Source of the DNA: Lachancea kluyveri NRRL Y-12651
Taxonomy: Eukaryota > Ascomycota > Saccharomycetes > Saccharomycetales > Saccharomycetaceae
Length of the DNA: 64,000 nt
Assembly: GCA_000149225.2 (NCBI GenBank)
Contig: CM000687.1
Location: 672,501-736,500, forward strand
Direction: 5' to 3'
Part shown: in pieces, positions 42,926 to 52,003 of the stretch
How positions within the stretch are numbered: the stretch's first letter is position 1
Layout of the letters: each line of letters begins with the position of its first letter
Notes under the pieces: model-generated
What the model was told of the DNA's origin: nothing
The model's database searches: none
What the model saw: the letters and a program-made list of their open reading frames with translations, nothing else
Translations under genes and position numbers: made by a program

Positions 42926-42959
42926 CAACAACAACAACACCACCAGCAGCAGCAGCAGC
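42728..42959 (+). repeat. CAA/CAT/CAG triplet array at the 3' end of the YLR278C-type gene
   Basis: About 77 near-continuous CAN triplets, mostly CAA, with a CATCAA-type His/Gln block at 42803-42831. One triplet of the run is TAA (42923-42925). The last part changes to CAC and CAG codons. Confidence 0.95.
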
Positions 42960-43681
42960 AAGTTCAGAATAATGTGCCTCTAGATCTTTTTTTGACGATG
43001 CCAGCGGAAGAGTTTTGGACGGTTAACGATGATTATGGATTCTTGGCGTAAATCGCTGTTATCTTATTACAGTCCCTATGATTATATTTTGTAATTTGGT
43101 ACTTCTAATTAGCTATTTATTAGTTAAAATTAGGATGGTCGTTTAATTTGAAAGAAATTGTATACTGATTCCGCATATAGTGAGCTTAATTTAAATATTT
43201 GTATTATATTGTATGTTCTACCTCAAGGGCCGGTTGCGGTAGCCCTCGGAATGTGATGCTTTTTTTTCAATCGGTTTTTTTTTCGCCACGGTGCATGGTG
43301 CTTTACATCAACCTCACTGATAGAAAGGCTAAGCTAATGTCTAAGAGCACTGTAAGTATTATCATTTCCAGTGGTAATGATGCATCAAATCGTATTAAAA
43401 CCATATTACTAACTTTTAAATTCTTTAAAAACCAATTTCCCAAATCCTTCCCCTTTTCCACATTACTTCTTTTCCCCGTAATCGTTTTTGCATATCTTCC
43501 TAAGCTGAATTTAGCCTTCTTCCTCTGATTTCTTTCCAAGGGGGTGAACTAAAGGGGGAAAGTACGGGAGTTGACTTAAATTTGGGTTAAAGAATTATCA
43601 TTATAGAAAGCTTGAAAACTTTTATTGACACGGATTCTTACATTTACTTCTGTTTTTAGACATAAAGCCCTTTCAGGTACC
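42926..43681. other. Downstream of the YLR278C-type stop, and YSH1 promoter
   Basis: 42926-43051 continues the upstream reading frame to a second stop (see the gene entry). 43052-43681 is the intergenic region before YSH1. No further gene was recognised. Confidence 0.5.
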
Positions 43682-45967
43682 ATGGTACAAGAACAAACAA
43701 GTAATACCTCCTTTAAATTCTTTAGTCTTGGTGGGAGTAACGAAGTTGGCAGATCATGTCACATATTACAGTACAAAGGTAAGACAGTGATGCTGGATGC
43801 AGGTGTTCATCCAGCGCATCAAGGGTTGGCATCTCTACCATTTTACGATGAATTTGACTTGGAGACAATCGACGTGTTACTAATTTCCCACTTCCATTTA
43901 GACCATGCAGCATCTCTGCCTTATGTTATGCAAAGAACGAATTTCCAAGGAAGAGTCTTTATGACGCATCCAACTAAGGCCATATACAGATGGTTGTTGA
44001 GCGATTTCGTTAAAGTGACAAACATTGGCTCTTCTTCTACTTCAAAAGACGACAACTTGTATACGGACGAAGATTTAGCAGAGTCCTTCGACAGGATTGA
44101 GACAATAGATTATCATTCAACTATGGATGTTAATGGTATTAAGTTCACAGCATTCCACGCGGGCCACGTTTTGGGTGCAGCTATGTTTCAAGTTGAGATT
44201 GCTGGACTCAGAGTTTTGTTTACCGGTGATTATTCGAGGGAAATGGATCGTCATTTGAACTCAGCAGAAATTCCGCCGCTGCCTTCAGATGTGTTGGTTG
44301 TCGAGTCCACTTTTGGTACCGCTACACACGAGCCTCGTGTCAATAGAGAGAAGAAACTAACGTCTTTAATCCATTCCACGGTTTCTAAAGGTGGGCGTGT
44401 TCTTTTGCCTGTGTTTGCCTTAGGAAGAGCTCAGGAAATTATGTTGATTTTGGATGAGTATTGGTCTCAACACGCGGACGATTTAGGTGGTGGACAAGTT
44501 CCTGTATTCTATGCCTCGAATCTAGCCAGGAGATGTATGAGCGTTTTCCAGACGTATGTTAACATGATGAATGATGATATCCGCAAGAAGTTCAGAGACT
44601 CACAGACAAATCCCTTTATCTTTAAGAACATTTCATATTTGAAGAATTTGGACGAATTTCAAGATTTTGGACCCAGTGTGATGTTAGCTTCTCCGGGCAT
44701 GTTACAGAACGGTTTATCACGAGATTTATTGGAAAAATGGTGCCCAGATGAGAAGAATTTGGTTTTGATTACAGGTTATTCAGTTGAGGGTACTATGGCT
44801 AAGTTCTTAATGTTAGAACCAGACACACTTCCATCAATCAATAATCCGGATTTAACCATCCCTAGGCGTTGTCAGGTTGAAGAGATTTCTTTTGCTGCAC
44901 ATGTAGATTTTCAGGAAAATTTAGACTTTATTGAAAAGATTAGCGCGGCAAACATCATCTTGGTTCATGGAGAATCCAATCCAATGGGTCGCTTGAAATC
45001 TGCACTGTTGTCAAATTTCGCATCTTTGAAGGGCACTGAAAATGAAGTTCGTGTATTTAATCCGAGAAACTGCGTTTGTGTGGATTTGGAATTCAAGGGA
45101 ATCAAAATTGCAAAGGCCGTTGGGAATATTGTAGATGAGGCTTCCAATATCTTAAAGACTGAAGGTGAAAAAAAGGTATCGGAGATTAAAGAAGAAACTG
45201 AGGAAGAAGCTGCGGGGAAACTGAAAATAGACGGGGAAACGGTTGTTTCTGGGATTTTGGTTTCTGATGAAAAGAACTTTGATTTAAATTTGGTCTCTCT
45301 GTCTGATTTGAGAGAACATCATACTGACTTGTCAACAACGGTGTTGAAAGAGCGTCAAACTATCCATGTCGATTGTAAAAAGGAACTAATATACTGGCAT
45401 CTGTGTCAGATGTTCGGTGATATCGAAGTTCTGCTCGATGACGAGGGAGTTACTCTGTTGAATAATTTACAAGATAAAAATCCAAAAACAAGTGATGTTA
45501 AGTCTGGTGAGTTGGAGTTGAGAGTCATGGGTGATATCAAAGTAAGCATTGTTAGAGACGTTGCGACCCTTGAGTGGACACAGGGTATCATAAACGATAC
45601 TGTAGCAGATAGCATCCTTGCAATTTTACTCAGCATTGATTCTTCTCCAGCAAGTGTCAAGCTCAGCAGCCGCTCTTGTAATCATGATCACCATGACTGC
45701 GGAGATAAGCTTCACGATGACGTATGGAAAATTAAGGAAATTTCTAGGCTATTTACTGAACAGTTTGGGGACTGTTTCACACTGCTTCTCGATAAGAATG
45801 AGACAGATCATAAGGAAGATATCAAAGGTGCCATAACGATTGGTAAGAGCACGGCACGTATCAATTTCTCCAATATGTCGGTTGAAGAATGTAACTCCAA
45901 TCCCTTGAAAGGCAGGATCGAAAGTCTTTTAGGGATTGGTACTGACCTTGTAGCTCCACTTTGCTGA
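43682..45967 (+). CDS. YSH1: mRNA 3'-end endonuclease Ysh1 (CPSF-73)
   Basis: A 761-residue metallo-beta-lactamase/beta-CASP nuclease. The signature HFHLDH (SH at 69-70, H72, D74, H75) binds the catalytic zinc ions. Further motifs are FHAGHVLGAAMF, FTGDYSREMDRHL, FGTATHEP, and beta-CASP GYSVEGTMAKFLM plus LVHGE. The C-terminal CPSF73-specific domain is present. It cleaves pre-mRNA at the poly(A) site within the cleavage and polyadenylation factor. S. cerevisiae Ysh1 has 779 residues. SYC1 (YOR179C), a partial duplicate of the C-terminal domain there, has no separate counterpart here. The start is ATG at 43682; upstream codons lack an ATG. Confidence 0.97.
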   Translation: MVQEQTSNTSFKFFSLGGSNEVGRSCHILQYKGKTVMLDAGVHPAHQGLASLPFYDEFDLETIDVLLISHFHLDHAASLPYVMQRTNFQGRVFMTHPTKAIYRWLLSDFVKVTNIGSSSTSKDDNLYTDEDLAESFDRIETIDYHSTMDVNGIKFTAFHAGHVLGAAMFQVEIAGLRVLFTGDYSREMDRHLNSAEIPPLPSDVLVVESTFGTATHEPRVNREKKLTSLIHSTVSKGGRVLLPVFALGRAQEIMLILDEYWSQHADDLGGGQVPVFYASNLARRCMSVFQTYVNMMNDDIRKKFRDSQTNPFIFKNISYLKNLDEFQDFGPSVMLASPGMLQNGLSRDLLEKWCPDEKNLVLITGYSVEGTMAKFLMLEPDTLPSINNPDLTIPRRCQVEEISFAAHVDFQENLDFIEKISAANIILVHGESNPMGRLKSALLSNFASLKGTENEVRVFNPRNCVCVDLEFKGIKIAKAVGNIVDEASNILKTEGEKKVSEIKEETEEEAAGKLKIDGETVVSGILVSDEKNFDLNLVSLSDLREHHTDLSTTVLKERQTIHVDCKKELIYWHLCQMFGDIEVLLDDEGVTLLNNLQDKNPKTSDVKSGELELRVMGDIKVSIVRDVATLEWTQGIINDTVADSILAILLSIDSSPASVKLSSRSCNHDHHDCGDKLHDDVWKIKEISRLFTEQFGDCFTLLLDKNETDHKEDIKGAITIGKSTARINFSNMSVEECNSNPLKGRIESLLGIGTDLVAPLC

Positions 45968-46100
45968 ATCATAGAAACCTATATATTTACATGTACAAAA
46001 AACCTGTTAACAGAGACTGTATTCTATATTATCGGTTTGTATATCACCTTTTACGTAACGTTGAAAAAGAAATGTGAATAGAAAAAAATAGTTGTCATCT

Positions 46101-46170
46101 GGAAAATTTTCCAAACTCAGCTCAGCTCAGCTCAGCTCAGCTCATCTCATCTCATCTCATCTCATCTCAT
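46101..46170. promoter_or_regulatory. RRPE-like palindrome plus (CTCAG)5(CTCAT)6 array before DBP9
   Basis: GGAAAATTTTCC (46101-46112) contains the AAAATTTT core of the rRNA-processing element. Five CTCAG units (46116-46140) run directly into six CTCAT units (46141-46170). On the other strand the latter read GATGAG, the core of the PAC element (GCGATGAG). RRPE and PAC together mark ribosome-biogenesis genes in yeasts, and DBP9 is one. The array ends 50 bases before the ATG. Confidence 0.6.
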
Positions 46171-46219
46171 CTGAGCTAAACGTTAAGGTCTTAGTTTGTG
46201 TTGATAGAGCAGGGAAAAC

Positions 46220-47268
46220 ATGGATAGCAATAGCACTGCTTCACAGGGGTACATTGACGATTCCACCACTTTTGAATCCTTTCAGCTAGATCCAAGGCTA
46301 CTGCAATCTGTTAAGAATAGCGGTTTCCATCATCCAACCCTGATCCAATCAAATGCTATTCCGCTAGCATTACAGGAGAAAAGGGATATTATTGCCAAAG
46401 CTTCAACAGGTTCTGGTAAAACCTTGGCCTACCTGATTCCTGTTATTCAAACCATTTTAGACTATAAAAAAACAATCGATGAAAACACATTGGCAATGGA
46501 GGGCCCAAGCACGCTCGGTATTATTCTTGTTCCCACTAGAGAATTGGCCCAACAAGTTCATTCCGTCTTAGAGAAACTAGTCTTATATTGTTCCAAAGAC
46601 ATTCGCTCTTTGAACTTATCCTCTTCTATTTCTGATTCTGTTTTGACCTCGTTGCTATTGGAATCTCCAGAGATTATCATATCGACACCCGGAAAACTGA
46701 TTAATACGTTGGAAACAAAGATTAACTCTGTCTCTTTGGATAACCTTAAGTTCCTGGTTATCGATGAAGTCGATCTGGTGTTAACCTTTGGCTACCAAGA
46801 GGACTTGCTAAAAATTTCACAATATTTGCCGCTAAAAAAGAATTTACAAACGTTCCTTATGAGTGCAACGCTGAATGAGGATATCCAAAATTTGAAAACA
46901 AAATTCTGCCGTTCTCCAGCTATTTTGAAGCTAAATGACGATGAAATTAGTAAAGATCAAAGCAGATTGGTTCAGTATTACGTCAAAGTTAGCGAATTTG
47001 ACAAATTTTTACTATGCTACGTTATTTTCAAGTTGGCGTTAATCAAGGGCAAAACGTTGGTTTTTGTCAACAACATTGACAGAGGTTATAGGTTGAAGCT
47101 GGTTTTGGAACAGTTCGGTATCAGATCCTGTATCTTGAACAGTGAGTTGCCCGTCAATTCCAGACAACACATCGTGGAAGAATTTAATAAGAATGTGTAC
47201 AATCTGCTGATTGCTACCGATGATACTGAGTACATCAAAGAGGAGGATGAACATGAGGAAGAAGAACC

Positions 47269-47344
<76 letters not shown>

Positions 47345-48064
47345 GAAAAGGTAGAAGGAGACTCTAACAAAAACAGTAAGAAGAAAAGGGAGCACGCCAA
47401 GAAGGATAAAGAGTATGGTGTTTCCCGTGGTGTAGATTTCAAGAATGTTGCATGCGTTTTGAATTTCGATCTGCCAACCACCGCCAAGTCATATGTTCAC
47501 AGGATCGGTAGAACCGCTCGTGCTGGTAAATCCGGTACTGCGATTTCCTTTGTTGTTCCGTTGAAGGAATACGGTAAGCATAAACCCTCCATGTGCACAA
47601 CCGCTAAGAAAGACGAAAAAATTTTGAGCAGAATCATCAAACAACAAAGCAAATTAGGATTTGAGTTGCAACCATACTCTTTTGACATTAAACAAGTTGA
47701 AGGTTTCCGTTATAGAATGGAAGATGGGTTCCGTGCAGTAACACAAGTGGCAGTTAGAGAAGCGCGTGTTAAAGAGTTGAAACAAGAACTGTTGGCTAGT
47801 GAGAAATTGAAGAGACACTTTGAAGAGAACCCACAAGATTTGCAAAGTTTAAGACATGACAAAGAGCTTCACCCTGCAAGAGTCCAGCAGCATTTGAAGA
47901 GAGTTCCTGAATATTTGTTGCCAGATGTGGCAAGGCAGGATAAGAAGAAGATAGGTTTTGTTCCATTCCACAACGTGAAAAGGCAGCGTAAACATGCCAA
48001 AGTTAGCAAGAAAGGAGGTAACAAGAGGGGAGGTAAATCTGACCCTTTGAAGAACTTCAAATAG
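46220..48064 (+). CDS. DBP9: DEAD-box RNA helicase Dbp9
   Basis: A 614-residue helicase. Motif I ASTGSGKT (61-68), Ia PTRELAQQ, Ib STPGK, II as IDEVD (182-185, DEVD instead of DEAD, as also recalled for S. cerevisiae Dbp9), III SAT, and [10 protein letters not shown] are all present. The C-terminus is basic and ends DPLKNFK as in S. cerevisiae. It acts in early 60S ribosomal subunit assembly in the nucleolus. A run of about 25 glutamines (residues 351-375) sits in a variable loop inside RecA domain 2. S. cerevisiae has an acidic/lysine-rich spacer there, so activity is probably kept. Position equals YLR276C. Confidence 0.96.
47270..47344 (+). repeat. (CAA)25 in DBP9
   Basis: A pure CAA array encoding polyglutamine, without interruptions, in a spacer loop of the helicase core. 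Confidence 0.95.
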
Positions 48065-48615
48065 ACATAGCAGTATTCGTATAAGTATTATGCTTACTCC
48101 TTATGTAAATTAGATTTTAAAAACTTGAAAAAGAACAAATAAAAGAAAAAAATGAAATGAAATGCAATTTGCCTTTTTTTTTTCGTTTTTTTTGTTTTCT
48201 TCTTCTTCTTCTTCTTCTTCTTCTTCTTCTTCTTCTTCTTCTTCTTCTTCTTCTTCTTCTTCTTCTTCTTCTTCTTCTTCTTCTTCTTCTTCTTCTTCTT
48301 CTTCTTCTTCTTCTTCTTCTTCTTCTTCTTCTTCTTCTTCTTCTTCTTCTTCTTCTTCTTCTTCTTCTTCTTCTTCTTCTTCTTCTTCTTCTTCTTCTTC
48401 TTCTTCTTCTCTGTTGAAAAGCTATTAACTACTATACAAAAACCAATTTCTTTATTTGTTCCTTTCCTTTCCCGTCTCCTTTTAGGCAAAAAAGAATCCC
48501 AGCTTTTAAAACTTCTATCGTTTTCATCTTACGTGCCATTAATAATACATTTTCCTTTTTTTGTTTAAAGTAGGGAAGGAATATGGGCTCTCTTTCTCCT
48601 TTTTTTTTTTTCTGG
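48065..48615. other. Intergenic between convergent DBP9 and SMD2
   Basis: Apart from the TTC array it contains T-rich runs (48174-48195, 48600-48612) that probably serve the two 3' ends. No gene seen. Confidence 0.6.
48197..48409. repeat. (TTC)71 / (GAA)71 microsatellite
   Basis: About 213 bases of apparently pure TTC (GAA on the minus strand) between the 3' ends of convergent DBP9 and SMD2. Long serine, leucine or lysine frames across it are repeat artefacts. GAA/TTC is the triplex-forming repeat that causes Friedreich ataxia when expanded in human FXN. Confidence 0.97.
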
Positions 48616-49038
48616 TTACATAGGCGCTTTCAAAACCACAATCACAGAATCTCCTCTCAAGAACAACTTACTGACAAATCTTTCTCTGTTCACTGTTTTC
48701 TTGCCACTTTTTTCTGTCCAAAGCTCCTTTACGTTTTCTAAAACCATATTACAATGCCTGTCGAAGGCCTTGACACGGGCAATAATTTTATGGTTATTCC
48801 TTAAGGATATGATCACGGGTGTGTTGGAAGCCATTGCATCATTGATTAGAGACATAGGACCATGCCTGAACTCGAATTCTTCTAGTTGCTGTAACTCATC
48901 TTGCGTTAAATCTGAACGAGAACGATCTATTAAATGGCTGTTTTGATAGAGGCATATTTAAAGTTAGTAAAAAAGCGAAAATAAAAAATAAAAAAAAAAA
49001 ATTACCAAGTAGTTTGGTTGGCGTGGAACTTACGACAT
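48616..49038 (-). CDS. SMD2: Core spliceosomal protein Sm-D2 (spliced)
   Basis: Exon 1 is 49034-49038 (ATGTC). The intron is 48938-49033 (96 nt): 5' site GTAAGT, a TACTAAC branch point about 30 bases before the acceptor, 3' site CAG. Exon 2 is 48616-48937. The 108-residue product begins MSHLIDRSRSDLTQDELQQL and continues through EEFEFRHGPMSLINDA, matching S. cerevisiae Smd2 (110 residues), which also has a short 5' intron. Sm1 and Sm2 motifs (VIISLRNNHKIIARVKAFDR, LFLRGDSVIVV) are intact. SmD2 is part of the heptameric ring on U1, U2, U4 and U5 snRNAs. A start at the internal Met (48855) would lose the conserved N-terminal helix. Confidence 0.95.
48938..49033 (-). other. SMD2 intron
   Basis: A 96-nt intron after a five-base first coding exon. 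GTAAGT donor, TACTAAC branch, T-rich centre, CAG acceptor. Confidence 0.9.
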
Positions 49039-49431
49039 CTGGTTGGTGATTAAACTGGTTTACCCCCTTCTCTCTCGGTCCTGCTCTGAAGACTCTTTGG
49101 ATTTATATGGACAAAAATTTCGTAGGATTGCAAAGATGAAGAGAAAATAGGTGAGAGTGGAATAATCTTTGATGGGTTTTTTTTTTTTTTTTTTTTTTTG
49201 GGTTTTGAATTTCGTTATTCGTCTAAAGTTACTTACGTGCATGTGGACATGCCTCTTAGAGCAAATAAACAGATTCGATTGAGAATTACAGGACCAAATG
49301 GAGGGGGGAAGGCAGACGATCAGGCGGTGAAGGTTGATGCGGGAGGGAAGGAGTAAATAAGAATACAATAGTTGATTTTAATAGTACACAAGTCGAATGA
49401 GGCGGGATGGTGCAGCCCGACGTTTGGTTTC
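49039..49431. other. Intergenic between MCM5 3' end and SMD2 promoter
   Basis: It contains a T run at about 49179-49199. No gene or clear motif seen. Confidence 0.4.
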
Positions 49432-51741
49432 TCAGACACCACATCTATAAATGTTTTGGCCCTGATGCCGCAGCTGAATAGATTCGTGCCTTTCCAACAC
49501 GTATAGAGCTTTATCTAGAGCAGCTTGGGAGTGGCCTTTACCCTCAATAAACTCCCTTTTCAAAGTTTGATAGCTGGTGGACCAACCGATTGGCAATCTT
49601 CTTTTCAACTCGTTTTCGATCCTTTTAACTTCGTTGGCCATGTTTGTATTGCTGCCTAAACCTCCGATAGGGTCCTGGGAAGCAGCATCCATGGTGGAAG
49701 CCTGGAACAGCCTGATTGCCTCGTCGACGTGGTGTTCGTGGGCAACCGGCGACAGTTGCAATTTTGCCAGGGATTCGGTAATACGGATGATTGCCTCCAG
49801 CTGACGTACGGTGATTGGGATCGAGGAACGCTCGCTTGTCTCCAGTTCATTGATGAGAAGCTGTTTCCTGATGGTGACAAAATGGGACGACAGCTTTTCC
49901 GCGGCCTGTGGGGATAGACGCGGAGCACACTTCATTCGGCAATAGGTGATGTAACGTTTCATGACGTTGATTGGGATTTCGGTGCCCGTCAGGGGGTCCT
50001 GGTCGTCTGCTTGGTTGGCGGTGCTGGTTCTACCGGTATGGATGTTCATGACGTGGTTTGCGATGGAAATGTCCCTCTCCTCGTTGTGTTCATCCTTGAC
50101 GATGAAGATCATGTCGAAACGGGACAGGATGGTTGTCTGGAAGTCGATGTTTTCGCCCGGAGATTTCAGGTCATCGTAACGGCCGTAAATGGGGTTTGCT
50201 GCGGCAAGGACACTTGTCCTGGAGTTCAACACTGTGGTGATGCCGGCCTTGGCAATGGAGATGGTCTGCTGTTCCATGGCTTCGTGGATCGCCACACGGT
50301 CCTCGTCCCTCATCTTGTCGAACTCGTCGATACAAACAACACCGCCGTCCGCCAGGACCATCGCACCACCTTCCAAATAGAACTCGCGGGTGGCGGGATC
50401 CCTTTGCACGCTCGCGGTCAAACCGGCAGCGGAGGAACCTTTACCAGAGGTGTAGATGGAGATTGGGGACACCTTTTCGACAAACTTCAAGAGCTGCGAT
50501 TTTGCGGTACCGGGGTCACCGAGCAACAGGACGTTGATGTCACCCCTGAGCCGCATACCATCGGGCAACAGTTTTTTGGAGCCGCCCATCAGTAGACAGA
50601 CGATGGCACGTTTGATATCGTCGTTGCCGTAGATGCTCGGAGCGATGGATTTCGAAAACACCTGGTAGAGGTCCGGCCTTCTGCTCAGCGCCAAAAACTG
50701 TTCTTCCTCCTGTTCGGTAAACATCGAAAACGAGTTCATGGAGTTGTCGAGAGCGGTTTGGATTCCCAGCACCTTGATGTAAGGGTTTCTTATTGCCACG
50801 GCACGGCCTCCGCCGGTTGAAGAAGATTTGTTTTTCGACTGGTAGATGGAGTAGATACCGACGATGGTGACCCGGGTGCCGGGGACGACGCAGTTGGTCA
50901 AGTAACGGTCACAAGTCATCAGGATGTTGCGGGGCATTTCACCGACGGGGACCGACTCCGGAATCTCTTGGAGTTTCAAAAACTGCTGGTCGATAAACTT
51001 CGAGCTTTCATGGACGATCATATACGGGTCCTGGCCGCAGGGGTTGGAGCCCTCCGAGTCGTTGGAATGGTCGGCCAGGCACGATCTGGGCAGAGAGACA
51101 CTGTTGCCGTTCAAAGAGTTGAAATTGTTCAACTTCAAGGATGTCATGTGTCGACAGTTACGACACATCAAGGTGAGGAAAGTGGCACGCGAAGAAAGCA
51201 CAGAGGAGGAGATGATTATGCCGCTGACACGTACGATTTTGGAGACGTGTTCACTGTCGAGATGTCTCAGGGGGACTTGCATCGCGTTGGAGATCAGGAT
51301 CAGTTGGCAAGTGGGGAAGGCGGCAAGGTCTTCGGAGTCCAACGAGGGATCGTCGTTGCCGCCGTTGCCGCCGTTGCCGCCATTGCCGCCGTTGCCACCG
51401 CCGCTGCCAGCGGCGGTTAAGTCACGGGACAGCAGTGCGATCCTTCTCGCGACGTGGGTGATTGCGGTTTCAAAGAGCGGGATGATATCCGTTGGACCGT
51501 CATTCAGTTTCTTGTAGAGATCCTCATTATACCCGATAAGATGTTCCGTGTTGACCTTTAAAGAGTAGTTTTTCACCAACAGATTGTTTCTCAGCTGGTC
51601 TCTGTACAGGAACTGCGAGTCCAGTCTAAACTCCAGGACAAAGTTTTTGAACGATCTGATGATTTCCGAGTTGTCACTCTCACCAAGATCCTCGCCCTGT
51701 AGTACGGGAGCAGAGTATACCTCGGGTCTATCGAAGGACAT
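49432..51741 (-). CDS. MCM5: MCM replicative helicase subunit Mcm5
   Basis: A 769-residue protein. The N-terminus [16 protein letters not shown] aligns with S. cerevisiae Mcm5. A zinc-binding segment starts at CRNC (193-196). The MCM AAA+ core has Walker A GDPGTAKS (408-415), Walker [10 protein letters not shown] and the arginine finger SRFD. The C-terminal winged helix ends [11 protein letters not shown]. Mcm5 forms the Mcm2/5 gate of the CMG helicase. A Gly-Asn tract (GGGNGGNGGN type, about residues 113-129) replaces the Asn-rich spacer of the S. cerevisiae protein. The ATG at 51741 is used; the extra upstream frame (to 51948) begins at GTG and is not conserved. Confidence 0.97.
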   Translation of the reverse strand: MSFDRPEVYSAPVLQGEDLGESDNSEIIRSFKNFVLEFRLDSQFLYRDQLRNNLLVKNYSLKVNTEHLIGYNEDLYKKLNDGPTDIIPLFETAITHVARRIALLSRDLTAAGSGGGNGGNGGNGGNGGNDDPSLDSEDLAAFPTCQLILISNAMQVPLRHLDSEHVSKIVRVSGIIISSSVLSSRATFLTLMCRNCRHMTSLKLNNFNSLNGNSVSLPRSCLADHSNDSEGSNPCGQDPYMIVHESSKFIDQQFLKLQEIPESVPVGEMPRNILMTCDRYLTNCVVPGTRVTIVGIYSIYQSKNKSSSTGGGRAVAIRNPYIKVLGIQTALDNSMNSFSMFTEQEEEQFLALSRRPDLYQVFSKSIAPSIYGNDDIKRAIVCLLMGGSKKLLPDGMRLRGDINVLLLGDPGTAKSQLLKFVEKVSPISIYTSGKGSSAAGLTASVQRDPATREFYLEGGAMVLADGGVVCIDEFDKMRDEDRVAIHEAMEQQTISIAKAGITTVLNSRTSVLAAANPIYGRYDDLKSPGENIDFQTTILSRFDMIFIVKDEHNEERDISIANHVMNIHTGRTSTANQADDQDPLTGTEIPINVMKRYITYCRMKCAPRLSPQAAEKLSSHFVTIRKQLLINELETSERSSIPITVRQLEAIIRITESLAKLQLSPVAHEHHVDEAIRLFQASTMDAASQDPIGGLGSNTNMANEVKRIENELKRRLPIGWSTSYQTLKREFIEGKGHSQAALDKALYVLERHESIQLRHQGQNIYRCGV

Positions 51742-51833
51742 GGTTTGCTGCTTCTTCTTTTTTTGTTTTTTCTCCCACGACGGTGTAGGGTTTAAGAAGC
51801 GTCGTGCAGATGGGCGTCTTTGGATCCTTTTTC

Positions 51834-51890
51834 CTTGTATGTTTTTTTTCCCACCAGAAACGGAAACCAAAGTGGGAAAAAACATACAAG
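51834..51890. repeat. Inverted repeat, 19-21 nt arms, upstream of MCM5
   Basis: The left arm is 51834-51854 (CTTGTATG, eight T, CCCAC). The right arm is 51872-51890 (GTGGG, six A, CATACAAG). They are exact reverse complements apart from two extra T on the left, with a 17-base spacer. It lies 93-149 bases upstream of the MCM5 ATG and could form a hairpin in a 5' leader or act as a paired binding site. The right arm and spacer contain a CCN6GG Mcm1-like core (51867-51876). Confidence 0.85.
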
Positions 51891-51975
51891 AAACGACAAA
51901 CAGGGTAACAGGTAACACCCCGATCACGTGTCGACAGTTTTTCTTCACGGCACATCACGCCAAGCTCCACTAGCC

Positions 51976-52003
51976 AAAAAAAAAAAAAAAAAAAAAAAAA
52001 AAA
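51976..52003. repeat. A-run of about 28 in the MCM5/GAC1 intergenic region
   Basis: A homopolymer tract, typical of nucleosome-free promoter DNA. Its exact length is uncertain because homopolymers are error-prone. Confidence 0.8.

Noticed and set aside
42461-42961. Poly-leucine frame on the minus strand of the CAA array
   Set aside because: Antisense translation of a triplet repeat inside a real gene.
48094-48489. Long lysine, serine or leucine frames over the TTC array
   Set aside because: They are only the translation of a triplet microsatellite with no unique protein sequence.
51742-51948. 69-codon N-terminal extension of Mcm5
   Set aside because: It starts at GTG, covers the inverted repeat and promoter, and is absent from the family; the ATG at 51741 gives the conserved N-terminus.
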